This document shows, in pieces, positions 32,603 through 40,791 of a DNA stretch of 64,000 bases; within the stretch, counting starts at the first letter, position 1; every line of letters starts with the position of its first letter. Under the pieces are notes generated by a model, which made no database searches, was not told the origin of the DNA, and saw only the letters and a list, made by a program, of their open reading frames with translations. This DNA comes from Tepidicaulis sp002389665 (GTDB lineage Bacteria; Pseudomonadota; Alphaproteobacteria; Parvibaculales; Parvibaculaceae): positions 3,286,001 through 3,350,000 of the forward strand of contig NZ_OZ244942.1 in assembly GCF_965222285.1 (NCBI RefSeq). The letters run 5' to 3'. The translations under genes were made by a program, and so were the position numbers.

Positions 32603-34116
32603 TCCATGTCCTCCGGTCCCGTTCCGCTCTTCATGGGATGGATGGCCGTTGCCTCATATCCCGTTTCGATTTTCCGGAAAGTGAAGTGAACGCGCATGCC
32701 GGGCTTCAATCCGTCCAGGGGGATGCCGTCGGCAACGGAAAAGCCCATGATCATGGCGGGCCATCCGAGCCCCGGAACCGGCTCGTGATCGAGGGTGATC
32801 CGGCGTTCGGCAGGGTCGAGGGATTGGATGGTGGCCATTGCCTCATATGCGGCATCACCGCCGGGCATATCCCCCGTCATCTCTTCGCCGGCCTCCATTT
32901 TGTCCGACGCAAGCCGTAGAAGCCCCGGCTCCAGGCTTGCTTCGGAATCGATGAGAAAATGCGCGGAGGTGACGACTTCTTCCCCCTCCTGAAGGCCGTT
33001 CATGATCTGAACGCGGTCATTTGCTTCAAGGCCCGCCGTGATCGCGGCCGGGCGGAAGCGGCCGCTGCCGAGTGAAAGCACGGCGCGTTCTTGCGTGCCC
33101 TGCCGGATGATGGCCGAGGCGGGAACGGTCAGCGCGTCTTCTGCTGCCTCGCTGCGGATTCGCACATTTGCGAACATCGCCGGCCGGAGACGGCGCTCCG
33201 GATTTTTCAGGCGCAGCCGCACAGGCACAGTGCGCGTGCGCGGGTCGGCGGTCGGATAAACATAATCGACTTCGCCCTCCCATGTATCGCCTGGAAAGGC
33301 GGGCAGGGTGATGGCTGCATGCTGACCTTCCGCAATCCGGCCAATTGCTGTCTCGAATATATCCGCCATGATCCAGACGGATGACAGGTCGGCAATACGC
33401 ATGGTCCTGTCGGATGGCTGCACGAACATGCCCTCGCGCACCTTCAGGGCAAGCACGGTTCCCGATTGCGGCGCATAAATGCCGACAAGCCGCTTTGCTT
33501 TGCCGTCACGCTCGATTCCGGCAATCTGCCGTGCGTCCATACCGAGCGCGATCAGCCTCTCCCACGCCGCTTCGGTCAACCCTTTTCCGCCGAGCTTGCG
33601 TGCTTGCAAATATTCGCGCTGCGCAGCGACGAGGCCGGGCGAATAGAGCTTGAAGAGAAGCTGTCCTTTCTCCACCCGTTCGCCTGCCGCGCGCACCGCC
33701 AGTTCCTCCACCCAGCCTTCGCTGCGCAGATTGATGTCCGACAGTTTTTCCTCATCCGGGCTGACGAAGCCGACTGTTTCAACATCAAGAAGAAGCGGGC
33801 CGCGCGTTACCGGCGCCGTGCGCACACCGAGCATGTTGACGACCGCCGGATCGATACGCAGCGCAGGTTCGTCCTCCTGCGCCTTGGCGTCCCCGGCATA
33901 AACGGGAACGAGGTCCATCCCCATGGGTGATTTGCCCGGGGCGTCGCGCCGGTAATTCGGGTCCATCGGCGCGACCCAGTAAAGGATTTCGCTTTCTTCC
34001 GCGGCGGCGGCCTTTTCGGCGCCGGGCGCGGTTCCGCTTATCCGCCCGGCAAAAAAACCCGCTGCAAGAGCAAGAACCGGCACGCCGGCAGCCAGAATCA
34101 GAAACGGCTTATTCAT
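32599..34116 (-). CDS. cusB: CusB-type adaptor with N-terminal metal-binding domain and C-terminal CusF-like domain
   Basis: The protein has 505 residues from ATG 34116 (AGGAGACAATC upstream). A signal anchor (LILAAGVPVLALAAGFFAG) precedes a heavy-metal-binding domain, YWVAPMDPNYRRDAPGKSP followed by MGMDLVPVY (about residues 46-72). The adaptor core follows (SEGWVEELAVRAAGERVEKG and SGTVLALKVREGMFV). The last 75 residues resemble CusF, the periplasmic copper chaperone: ITLDHEPVPGLGWPAMIMGF has the Trp and Met ligands of the Cu(I) site. The chaperone is thus fused to the adaptor. The gene overlaps cusC by 8 bases and cusA by 4. Confidence 0.92.
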   Translation of the reverse strand: MNKPFLILAAGVPVLALAAGFFAGRISGTAPGAEKAAAAEESEILYWVAPMDPNYRRDAPGKSPMGMDLVPVYAGDAKAQEDEPALRIDPAVVNMLGVRTAPVTRGPLLLDVETVGFVSPDEEKLSDINLRSEGWVEELAVRAAGERVEKGQLLFKLYSPGLVAAQREYLQARKLGGKGLTEAAWERLIALGMDARQIAGIERDGKAKRLVGIYAPQSGTVLALKVREGMFVQPSDRTMRIADLSSVWIMADIFETAIGRIAEGQHAAITLPAFPGDTWEGEVDYVYPTADPRTRTVPVRLRLKNPERRLRPAMFANVRIRSEAAEDALTVPASAIIRQGTQERAVLSLGSGRFRPAAITAGLEANDRVQIMNGLQEGEEVVTSAHFLIDSEASLEPGLLRLASDKMEAGEEMTGDMPGGDAAYEAMATIQSLDPAERRITLDHEPVPGLGWPAMIMGFSVADGIPLDGLKPGMRVHFTFRKIETGYEATAIHPMKSGTGPEDME

Positions 34117-35368
34117 GATTGTCTCCTGTGAGGTAAGCGATGGCGGCCCAGGCTTTGGCTTGATCCACCTGCACCGCAAGAAGGGCGAGTTCGGCTTCGA
34201 ACACGGCAACACGGTCCCGGACGATTTCGGGAAAATCGGCCGTGCCATTCGCATAGGCATTGACGGAGGCCTGAGCCGCTGCGCGCGCCCGTCCCGTAAC
34301 GGCGTTCTCATAGAGCGCGCGCCGTTTTTCGAACTGGCGCCAATCGGCAAGCGCCGTCTCAAGATCGCGCGCCAGGTCCCGCAAAAGGGCCGCCCGGCCA
34401 AGACGCGCCGCCTCGCGCTCCTTCATGGCAGCCGATAGCCGCCGGTCCTGCCGGTTTGCCGTAAACAGAGGGATCGAGAGCGTCACCCCGATGCTGGCAA
34501 AGTCCGCCTGGCCGCCAGCTCTGTATCCATATCCCGCCTCTATGCCCCAGGCGGGCTTGTAAGCTTCTTCGGCAATGCCGATCTCGGCCTCCTCCCGGCG
34601 GATAGCGGCTTCCTCCGCCTTGACCGCGGGATGCGCGGCAAGCGCCTCTTTCAAAATGTCCGGGGAAGCAGGTGCGCCAAGAGCGGGAAGTCCGGCAGGG
34701 AGCGGACGGGCCGCATGTGCGCCGATATAGCGCCCGAGCCGGGCTTTCGCCTTCTCCTGGCTCTGCGCCAGCGCGGAGAGACGTTCTTCCATCAGGGCGA
34801 TTTCAAGTTCGGCCCGGAAGATGTCTTGCCCGCCGGACCGTCCGCTGGCAAACGATGCGGTTTGCGCGCCGGCCAGTTCGCGCAAGGCGCCGAGATTTTC
34901 CTCGGCAATATGTTTGGCTCTTTCGGCAAGAAACAGATCGAGCCAGGCGCGCCGCACGTCGAAGACGATCTGCCGTCTCAAAAGTCCCTTTTCATGCTGC
35001 GCGATTCCAGCTTCGGCCTGGCGTTCCTGTCCTTTAAAGGAAAGCGTGTCGCCCGGCGGAAAGTCCTGCCGCAGGCCGATCTGATATTGCGTCATCGGCT
35101 CCTGCGCATCGCGGAACGTATCGGTTGGAAAATTCAAGAATCCTGCCCGGAGCTTGGGGTCTGGCAGCGCGGCGTCGGCGACGGCCAGATCTTCCAGTGC
35201 CCCGGCGCGGGCATGAAGGCGTGCAAGTGACGGGTCAGGCGCGTCCGCCGCAAGACGGGCGGCTTCTTCAAAACCCAGTGCCGCAGGCTCGGCGGAAAGC
35301 GCAGGCGCAGCCGCAAGCGGCAGGAGGAGGGCGGCAAGCCGTCCCGCCCAATGAAAAATTGGTCTCAT
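34109..35368 (-). CDS. cusC: CusC-like TolC-family outer-membrane channel
   Basis: The protein has 419 residues with a signal peptide (LAALLLPLAAAPALSAEP, cleavage near residue 26). It consists of two outer-membrane-efflux repeats with long heptad-like helices rich in Ala, Glu and Arg, and the block PDPKLRAGFLNFPTDTF near residue 69. No Cys follows the signal peptide, so it is not lipidated as E. coli CusC is. It should form the outer-membrane duct of the Cu/Ag pump. It overlaps the cusB start by 8 bases. Two stem-loops (35403-35455) separate it from the first gene of the operon. Confidence 0.87.
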   Translation of the reverse strand: MRPIFHWAGRLAALLLPLAAAPALSAEPAALGFEEAARLAADAPDPSLARLHARAGALEDLAVADAALPDPKLRAGFLNFPTDTFRDAQEPMTQYQIGLRQDFPPGDTLSFKGQERQAEAGIAQHEKGLLRRQIVFDVRRAWLDLFLAERAKHIAEENLGALRELAGAQTASFASGRSGGQDIFRAELEIALMEERLSALAQSQEKAKARLGRYIGAHAARPLPAGLPALGAPASPDILKEALAAHPAVKAEEAAIRREEAEIGIAEEAYKPAWGIEAGYGYRAGGQADFASIGVTLSIPLFTANRQDRRLSAAMKEREAARLGRAALLRDLARDLETALADWRQFEKRRALYENAVTGRARAAAQASVNAYANGTADFPEIVRDRVAVFEAELALLAVQVDQAKAWAAIAYLTGDNHE

Positions 35369-35402
35369 GAGAATCCGGTCTCTTCAAACAGGTCAAAGCG
35401 CT

Positions 35403-35455
35403 CGTCCGGCCATAATGTCCGGACGGCAGGCTCACCTCTGCGGCAAAGCGCAGAG
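35403..35455 (-). other. Two stem-loops between the operon's first gene and cusC
   Basis: CGTCCGG/CCGGACG (35403-35425) and CTCTGCG/CGCAGAG (35436-35455) each form perfect 7-bp stems with loops of 9 and 6 bases. They may set the ratio of the first gene to cusCBA by partial termination or by protecting mRNA ends. Confidence 0.45.
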
Positions 35456-35460
35456 TCCTG

Positions 35461-35883
35461 TCAGAGACGGGGAGGGGGCGGATCGCTGCCCGGAACGGAA
35501 TAAAGGACAGCTTGAGCTGCAGGGAGGCGCATCCATTCATTGCAGGCGAAAGCAAGAAGACCCGAGGCCGGGAGGTTAAGTCCCGTGAACGATCCCGTGC
35601 TGCAAAGAGAAAGGCAGAGTGACTTGCAATCGGACATCATGTCCTCAACGGCTCCGGTGCCGTCCTCATCGCAAGCCGACATGCAGTCATCGCAATTCTG
35701 CGGGCCGGCGATTGCCAATTGTGCCGCCGGGCCGCCCCGGTCCATATGATGTGCCGGCATATTGGAATCGGCACTTTCCGGCGCATGGCCCGCCGCAAAG
35801 GCAGCCATTCCCGCATCGAAGGCTGGAATGGGCGCCAGAACCAAGGCGAGGGCCACCAGGAAATATGCCATCCGGACAATCAT
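35461..35883 (-). CDS. Small exported Cys-rich protein heading the cus operon
   Basis: The protein has 140 residues with a signal peptide (MAYFLVALALVLAPIPAFDA). The mature region contains His/Met residues (MPAHHMDRGG) and a Cys cluster, NCDDCMSACDEDG and DCKSLCLSLCSTG, fitting a periplasmic metal-binding or sensing protein. I do not recognise a named family; it resembles the small DUF2946- or CopL-like proteins found at the head of copper operons. It is the first gene of the minus-strand operon leading to cusC, cusB and cusA. The Pro-rich tail (SDPPPPRL) is unusual. Confidence 0.6.
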   Translation of the reverse strand: MIVRMAYFLVALALVLAPIPAFDAGMAAFAAGHAPESADSNMPAHHMDRGGPAAQLAIAGPQNCDDCMSACDEDGTGAVEDMMSDCKSLCLSLCSTGSFTGLNLPASGLLAFACNEWMRLPAAQAVLYSVPGSDPPPPRL

Positions 35884-36264
35884 GCGGCGTATCGTATCGA
35901 ACGGGAACGCGGCGTCCAGCGAATTTCCGGCATGCTTCGAAGTCTCATCGATATTTGCAACCCCCTTTTATTAGGCTCTTGGTTGTGCTGGGCTAGGGGT
36001 CCTGATAGCTCCTCAGTAGTCAGAAATTTTGGTACCGCTATGACTCGATCACATCCAGCTAAGGTGAGCTCTCCCGGCTGCTAGTGACGAACAATATGAA
36101 CTGTGCCTTTGACATTGGAATGGGCCGGAAACGGTAGTTGCGTCATCTCCCCGGCAGCCATATGATCCGCCCATGCAGCGCTTTGTCGTAATGATCATGA
36201 TGGCGTTGCCTACCGAAGCAGGCCCATTGAACGCTACGAACGGGCGCTTGCCCGGGCGCACAAA
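35884..36264. other. Gene-free stretch upstream of the cus operon
   Basis: This 381-base region should contain the promoter of the minus-strand cus operon. One 70-codon frame (36049-36261, minus) has no signal, domain or ribosome-binding site and is not called. I see no clear CueR- or CsoR-type operator. Confidence 0.4.
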
Positions 36265-36483
36265 TTATGAAGAGGCATTGCGCTCAACACTTTTTTGTGC
36301 GGGCCATCTGGCGAAGGCCAGAAAATAGATCAGGGCGATATTTGCAATGGGCACGATGGACAACAGCCCCAACATACCCGGGTAGCCCGCCTTTTGACAG
36401 ATGCGCCAGAAGGGTATGACAATAATTAGCCCCAGGAGAAGCATCCAGATCAGATGCGGGCCTGCCATGTTTCCTTGCATCAT
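36265..36483 (-). CDS. Small two-helix membrane protein
   Basis: The protein has 72 residues. It holds two hydrophobic segments, HLIWMLLLGLIIVIPFW (residues 10-26) and GMLGLLSIVPIANIALIYFL (36-55), separated by RICQKAGYPG, a turn seen in small membrane proteins with the pattern KAGxPGxxGLLxxVPxxN. Such proteins are common and of unknown function. It lies 53 bases downstream of the APC permease gene on the same strand and could be its last operon member. GGGAGAATTTGC precedes the start on the minus strand. Confidence 0.6.
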   Translation of the reverse strand: MMQGNMAGPHLIWMLLLGLIIVIPFWRICQKAGYPGMLGLLSIVPIANIALIYFLAFARWPAQKSVERNASS

Positions 36484-36536
36484 TGCAAATTCTCCCTCTT
36501 TGGACGCTGTTTTTACCGCTCCGCGCGAGGCTCCTG

Positions 36537-37856
36537 CTATTGGGGCCCGTCGTTCTTGCGGTGTTTCAAAAAGATCGCCTCGGAAACAAAGATTACCGTC
36601 ATCGCGCCTAAGGCGACACCTATTACGGTGACATCGGACCCGACTTTAACCCAGACAAAGCCACCGAGAACGATGAGATCAAGCAGGATAGCGGATATGA
36701 GGATCAAGCTATTCGCGCCGATTTCCTTGCGCAAATATCTCAGGATGCCCCAATGCACGGCAATATCCATGATCAGATAGAAGATGATCCCCAGCGCCGC
36801 AATCCGGGTGAGATCGAAGAAAGCGGTGAGAAAAATACCCAGAACCACCGTGTAAACGAGAGTGTGTTTCTGGATGCTGCCAGGCATGCCGAAATGGCTA
36901 TGAGCGACCAGACGCATTTGCGTAAGCATGGCAAGCATGCGCGACACTGCAAAGATGCTGGCGATAATACCGCCAGCCGTTGCCGCCATGGCCAGGAGGA
37001 CGGTGAACCAGAGACCGAGATCGCCGAGTGCCGGGCGGGCTGCGGCGGCAAGAGAATAGTTTTTAGTTTCTATGATTTGATCGATCGACAAATTGCTTGC
37101 CACGGCAAAGCCGACCAGCGCGTAAATCACGACGCATAAGGCAATGGAGATCAGGATCGCCCGCCCCACATTCTTATGGGGTTCGGTAAGCTCCGAGCCG
37201 CTATTCGTGATGGTTGTGAAGCCTTTAAAGGCAAGAATCCCAAGCGCGGTAGATGCCAGAAACCCTTCCCATGAGACGCGGGGGTCCGCCTGAGTGAAGT
37301 CCGCAGCAATATCTTCCGCCAGCCATACACCGACGGCGCCGAAGAGTACGATACCAGCAAGCTTGAGTATGCCAATGAATGAAGCGACGGCTTCGATGAT
37401 CTGATTCTTTGACAGGTTGATCAGGAAAGCCGCAATCAGAAGTGCTACACCGAGGACCGGTACCCAAATGCTGTTATCAGGCATATCGAAAAGCTGCAGC
37501 GTGTAGGCGCCGAATGTGCGGGCCAAGAAACTTTGCGCGATAACCATGGAAAAATACATCAGCAGGGCATTGAAGGCCGTAGGTAATGTATCTCCATAGG
37601 CTTTGTGCAAATACATCGCGATGCCGCCTGCCGAGGGATAAGAGGCGGACATTTTCACATAAGAATAAGCACTGAAGAGAACGACGATGGCGGCAGAAAG
37701 AAAGGCAATTGGAAATAACGGACCGGAAAGTTCGGCCATCTGCCCGGTCAGGGCAAAAATGCCCGCGCCGATCATCACGCCCGTTCCCAGCATGACTGCG
37801 CCGGCGAGCGTCAAACTGTTTTTTGCGTAACTTGGAGAACGGTCTTCGTTGTTCAT
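36537..37856 (-). CDS. APC-family amino acid/polyamine permease, copy in the metal island
   Basis: The permease has 439 residues and twelve predicted membrane segments. Segment 1 contains the APC substrate-binding glycine loop (GTGVMIGAGIFALTGQ), and GFTTITNSGSELTEPHKNVG in the middle is the family's conserved block between segments 6 and 7. It is clearly related to the permease at 54280-55638, with which it shares long stretches. Both lie beside copper genes. The transported compound is unknown; amino acids or amines are likely, and chelation or loss of amino acids under metal stress is one possible link. The gene is single, with 240 gene-free bases upstream. Confidence 0.85.
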   Translation of the reverse strand: MNNEDRSPSYAKNSLTLAGAVMLGTGVMIGAGIFALTGQMAELSGPLFPIAFLSAAIVVLFSAYSYVKMSASYPSAGGIAMYLHKAYGDTLPTAFNALLMYFSMVIAQSFLARTFGAYTLQLFDMPDNSIWVPVLGVALLIAAFLINLSKNQIIEAVASFIGILKLAGIVLFGAVGVWLAEDIAADFTQADPRVSWEGFLASTALGILAFKGFTTITNSGSELTEPHKNVGRAILISIALCVVIYALVGFAVASNLSIDQIIETKNYSLAAAARPALGDLGLWFTVLLAMAATAGGIIASIFAVSRMLAMLTQMRLVAHSHFGMPGSIQKHTLVYTVVLGIFLTAFFDLTRIAALGIIFYLIMDIAVHWGILRYLRKEIGANSLILISAILLDLIVLGGFVWVKVGSDVTVIGVALGAMTVIFVSEAIFLKHRKNDGPQ

Positions 37857-37914
37857 TGCCTGATTGTCCGATTTGCTTGCTTAGCGAGTCCAAAGCCTGA
37901 CTCACGCACGATTT

Positions 37915-38043
37915 AATTCCCGCTTCAACACAGAAGAGAGATTTTTTCTTTATCAAACGGTTCTGTAAACGCCTGCGTTCTCGTTATGGAGTCGGTATGG
38001 ATACAAAAGCGAGGCAGATTGCTCGGCGTCTGAAGCGGGAATT
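37915..38043. repeat. Perfect 13-bp inverted repeats flanking 103 bp, possible small mobile repeat
   Basis: AATTCCCGCTTCA (37915-37927) and TGAAGCGGGAATT (38031-38043) are perfect inverses. The gene-free stretch 37857-38099 holds nothing else that I can identify. Confidence 0.5.
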
Positions 38044-38099
38044 GCATCCCATAAAAATTGGATCTGCACCGGGTGCGAGCAATCTAACCAGCAATCCCA

Positions 38100-39221
38100 T
38101 TATATCCATCGCATCAGCTTTCGGCTGGCAAGCCATCTGCCCAAACGTCTCAGCCGCGCCGCAGCATCACCCTTTTTCGCCATTACAGGCTTTTCTACAA
38201 GATGCCAAGACAGGATTGCAGCGGGCAGCACCGCAGCCAGAGTAACAGCGAAGAGATGAAGTGGTGTCAGGTTCGGCATGGTCAGCACAAGCGCTTGCTG
38301 AACCGGGTAGGCATAAATGTAGAGACCATAGGAGTAATCCCCAGCTTTATTGAAATTCCTGATCCAGCCGCTGGGAATATAAGCCAGCCAAAATGCACTG
38401 TAAGCGGTGAGAAGGTAGAAGCTCAACGGAAAAACAGCGTAAGGCCGCATGGCCACGGTGAGCAGGAATAAAAACACGACACCAGCCCAATGAAGCGGGA
38501 TTTGCGCGCGGTATTCATAGGCCAGTACGCCCAGCCCGAAGCACAGGCCAAACCGCACGAAGTGGCCAAGGATCGTGTCATCGGCATAGGCGATGGGGAA
38601 AAGAGACAGAGCGGCGAGGGGCAGGCCGATCACAAATGCCGTGCGGATCAGCCATTTGCGCCGCGCGAGGATACCGCTCATACCCAAAAAGGCGAGAGCC
38701 GCGTAGCACAGCACTTCGTATCTGAGTGTCCAAAGGGAGCCGTTGACCTCATTGGCAACCGGCGTCGTAAGGAACGTACCGGGCAATGTGCCATCCGGCG
38801 AGACAAGGCTGGCGGTCAGGATAACATAGGAAAAGGTCTCGAAAGACGAGAAGTAGCCTGCAGCGGACGTATTGCTCAATGGCGGCAGCAGCACAAGAGC
38901 GGTCAGCATCACGCATACGGCAAGAGCCGGGTAGATGCGCAAGGCGCGGGCCACGGTAAAATCCAGTAACGAACTCCGGCGCATCCAACTTTGCGTGACC
39001 AGAAATCCGCTGATGACAAAAAAGATGTCAACGGCGTGATAGCCGATGGAAAAGCCTGTCGCCTTCATGAGCGGGCGGCTTTCCGGATCGCCCGTGACAA
39101 GTAAGAAGCTATGGGAAAGCGCGACAGTAGCGGCGGCGAGAAAGCGGAGCAGATTGAGATTGTTGTCGCGGTTTTGCGCAACGTCCCCCAAAAACACTGT
39201 CTTTCCCCGCAAGCGTGCCAT
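38100..39221 (-). CDS. Acyltransferase family 3 (OafA/YrhL type) membrane protein
   Basis: The protein has 373 residues and about ten membrane segments. The family signatures are NNLNLLRFLAAATVALSHSF near residue 20 with the catalytic His, and YHAVDIFFVISGFLVTQSW near residue 62. ARALRIYPAL follows, and RYEVLCYAAL lies near residue 167. Members transfer O-acetyl or other acyl groups to sugars of lipopolysaccharide, capsule or peptidoglycan at the inner membrane. The target here is unknown. Its start lies 9 bases after the stop codon of the CsoR-family gene, so it may be co-regulated by copper, an unusual partner for a repressor. Confidence 0.88.
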   Translation of the reverse strand: MARLRGKTVFLGDVAQNRDNNLNLLRFLAAATVALSHSFLLVTGDPESRPLMKATGFSIGYHAVDIFFVISGFLVTQSWMRRSSLLDFTVARALRIYPALAVCVMLTALVLLPPLSNTSAAGYFSSFETFSYVILTASLVSPDGTLPGTFLTTPVANEVNGSLWTLRYEVLCYAALAFLGMSGILARRKWLIRTAFVIGLPLAALSLFPIAYADDTILGHFVRFGLCFGLGVLAYEYRAQIPLHWAGVVFLFLLTVAMRPYAVFPLSFYLLTAYSAFWLAYIPSGWIRNFNKAGDYSYGLYIYAYPVQQALVLTMPNLTPLHLFAVTLAAVLPAAILSWHLVEKPVMAKKGDAAARLRRLGRWLASRKLMRWI

Positions 39222-39230
39222 GTTACTCCG

Positions 39231-39503
39231 TCATTTCCGGATCTGCTCGAATAGATCGATAAGTTCCGCGAACTTCTCCCGTTGTTCTTTCGCCGAGCCG
39301 CTCTTGATGGCGTGTTCGACGCAGTGACCGGTGTGCTGCTTCAGCACTTCGCTTTCCACTTTTCGCAAGGCAGCCTTGACCGCCTGGATTTGCCGGAGAA
39401 TGTCTATGCAATACCGGTCCTCTTCCAGCATCCGGGTGACGCCCCGGACCTGGCCTTCGATCCGTTTCAGACGGTTTACAGTCGTGCGCGAGGCAACCTC
39501 CAT
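39231..39503 (-). CDS. csoR: CsoR/RcnR-family copper-sensing repressor
   Basis: The protein has 90 residues from ATG 39503 (GGAG nine bases upstream); ATG 39518 adds five residues but lies inside the candidate operator. The fold is all-helical. Cys32, His57 and Cys61 (YCIDIL and HTGHC) form the C-H-C pattern of Cu(I)-binding CsoR. NRLKRIEGQVRGVTRMLEED is the family N-terminal block. Without copper it binds DNA; Cu(I) releases it. It controls probably its own transcript, the acyltransferase and the divergent copper operon (39558-43448). A role as formaldehyde-type FrmR is less likely, given the copper genes around it. Confidence 0.9.
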   Translation of the reverse strand: MEVASRTTVNRLKRIEGQVRGVTRMLEEDRYCIDILRQIQAVKAALRKVESEVLKQHTGHCVEHAIKSGSAKEQREKFAELIDLFEQIRK

Positions 39504-39509
39504 TGACGG

Positions 39510-39526
39510 ATACTCCATAGGGGTAT
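39510..39526. promoter_or_regulatory. csoR: Candidate CsoR operator
   Basis: ATACTCC-ATA-GGGGTAT is an imperfect dyad (six of seven arm bases pair) of the ATACCCC/GGGGTAT type known for CsoR. It lies between the divergent repressor gene and the copper operon, next to the AT-rich stretch that should hold both promoters. Confidence 0.6.
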
Positions 39527-39557
39527 AAGAAAAAGGTTAAGTTTAAGTGAGCGGAAT

Positions 39558-40001
39558 ATGGCACGTAGAAACCCGGCCGTCAGCTTTATGGCAGTATTTA
39601 TGCTGGCCCTTGTTTGGGGCACGGGCGCCTTTGGTGCATGTTTTCCTCTCGGCGGCGCAGCCCATGCGGCGCTGGCAGGACACGTTATGTCCGGTCACGC
39701 GCATCAGGAGCGTGCTTATGATGCGGTGGCACCTGCTTTCCACGGACACGAGGCCGCAAACGCACAGGAAGATGGCCACGAGCTGGTCAAATGCTGCAAC
39801 TCTACAGAGTTGCGTGCGAGCGCGCTGACAGCGGCAAGGGCTTTTTCCCCGTTTGAAATGTCACCGAGCCTTGCTGCGCGCGCTGTGCCGGTTGCCTGGC
39901 CGTCCTCGCTGCTCTGGCAGCACATGCCAGCTATGGTGCAAACCGGGCCACCCCTTGTTGGGGCAACGCCGGTCGGCCTGCACAATCTTCTTTTGATTTA
40001 G
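39558..40001 (+). CDS. Small exported His/Cys protein heading the copA operon
   Basis: The protein has 147 residues. The N-terminal hydrophobic segment (SFMAVFMLALVWGTGAFGAC) is a signal peptide, and the Cys at its end could allow lipidation, although the lipobox is imperfect. His and Met residues (HVMSGHAHQE, FHGHE) and the pair KCCNSTEL follow, which suggest metal binding. The family is not recognised. It is the first gene of the plus-strand operon with DUF2231, copA and copB and lies next to the csoR operator, so copper control is likely. The C-terminal half is hydrophobic and Pro-rich (HMPAMVQTGPPLVGATPVG). Confidence 0.6.
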   Translation: MARRNPAVSFMAVFMLALVWGTGAFGACFPLGGAAHAALAGHVMSGHAHQERAYDAVAPAFHGHEAANAQEDGHELVKCCNSTELRASALTAARAFSPFEMSPSLAARAVPVAWPSSLLWQHMPAMVQTGPPLVGATPVGLHNLLLI

Positions 40002-40069
40002 CTCTTTTGTTTGATTGAGGGCTGCCTTCTTGAGGCGGCATGTTGCTCATTCAAAACGGAAGAGATGAA

Positions 40070-40789
40070 ATGATTCACAGATTCTCCATTTTTGCCGTCA
40101 CGGCGGGCCTATTTCTGGTGCTCGCCATGACGGGCAGCGCCTATGCGCATGGTGACGAAGTACATGAGAGGCCATCTGGTCAGGCGGATATGCCCGTACC
40201 GGCGCAAGACCGACACGGCGCGCAAGCGTTCGCAAACGCCAAGGCCGGTTCGCCTGCACCGATGCAGGACGAAGGCGGGCACGATCACAGCGCCCATGCA
40301 GGCTGGGCCGATACCGGCTTCGAGCGTTTTCTAAGCTGGATCGGCAAGCTTCATCCTGCGGCCACGAACTTTCCGATCGGGTTGTTGATGGGCGCGGCGC
40401 TGGCCGAGGCGTTGCGATTCCGTTACCGGGCCGCCCTTTTGCCCAATGCGGCGCGTTTCATGCTTTGGGCAGGGACCGTCTCCGCCGTGGGCACGGTGGT
40501 CCTGGGCTGGTTCTTCGCCGGATTCTCCGTGAGCAGCGACGGGCCGCTTCTTGCCTTTCACCGCTGGAACGGCACGGCCGTTGCCATCCTCGCGCTTGCT
40601 GTTCTCTGGCTTGGCGAGCAGCACTGGCGTGAGCAATCCGGGCCAGGCCTTTACCGAACCGGACTTTTCGTCCTGGCCGTCCTTGCCGGTCTCAACGGCT
40701 ATCTGGGCGGGCGCATGCTTTATGGCGCCGATCATTACGCCTATCCGGCGGCGCACACCCATTCACCCCACTCTCACAAGGAGCACTGA
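40070..40789 (+). CDS. DUF2231 membrane protein of the copper operon
   Basis: The protein has 239 residues from ATG 40070 (GGAAGAGATGA upstream). After a signal peptide and a His-rich periplasmic stretch (HGDEVHERPSGQ; GGHDHSAHAGW) comes a four-helix membrane domain. It opens with SWIGKLHPAATNFPIGLLMG, the DUF2231 signature in which the HP-x-x-x-x-FPIGL motif is conserved, and ends in a His-rich tail (HTHSPHSHKEH). Its electron- or metal-related function is unproven. It ends 2 bases before copA. The His-rich ends on both sides of the membrane domain suggest copper binding. Confidence 0.82.
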   Translation: MIHRFSIFAVTAGLFLVLAMTGSAYAHGDEVHERPSGQADMPVPAQDRHGAQAFANAKAGSPAPMQDEGGHDHSAHAGWADTGFERFLSWIGKLHPAATNFPIGLLMGAALAEALRFRYRAALLPNAARFMLWAGTVSAVGTVVLGWFFAGFSVSSDGPLLAFHRWNGTAVAILALAVLWLGEQHWREQSGPGLYRTGLFVLAVLAGLNGYLGGRMLYGADHYAYPAAHTHSPHSHKEH

Positions 40790-40791
40790 AC

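Noticed and set aside
36049..36261. 70-codon frame on the minus strand upstream of the cus operon
   Set aside because: No ribosome-binding site, signal, domain or membrane segment, and an unbiased residue mix; treated as non-coding.
37997..38245. 82-codon plus-strand frame upstream of the acyltransferase end
   Set aside because: It runs into the acyltransferase gene on the other strand and overlaps an inverted repeat; no supporting signal.
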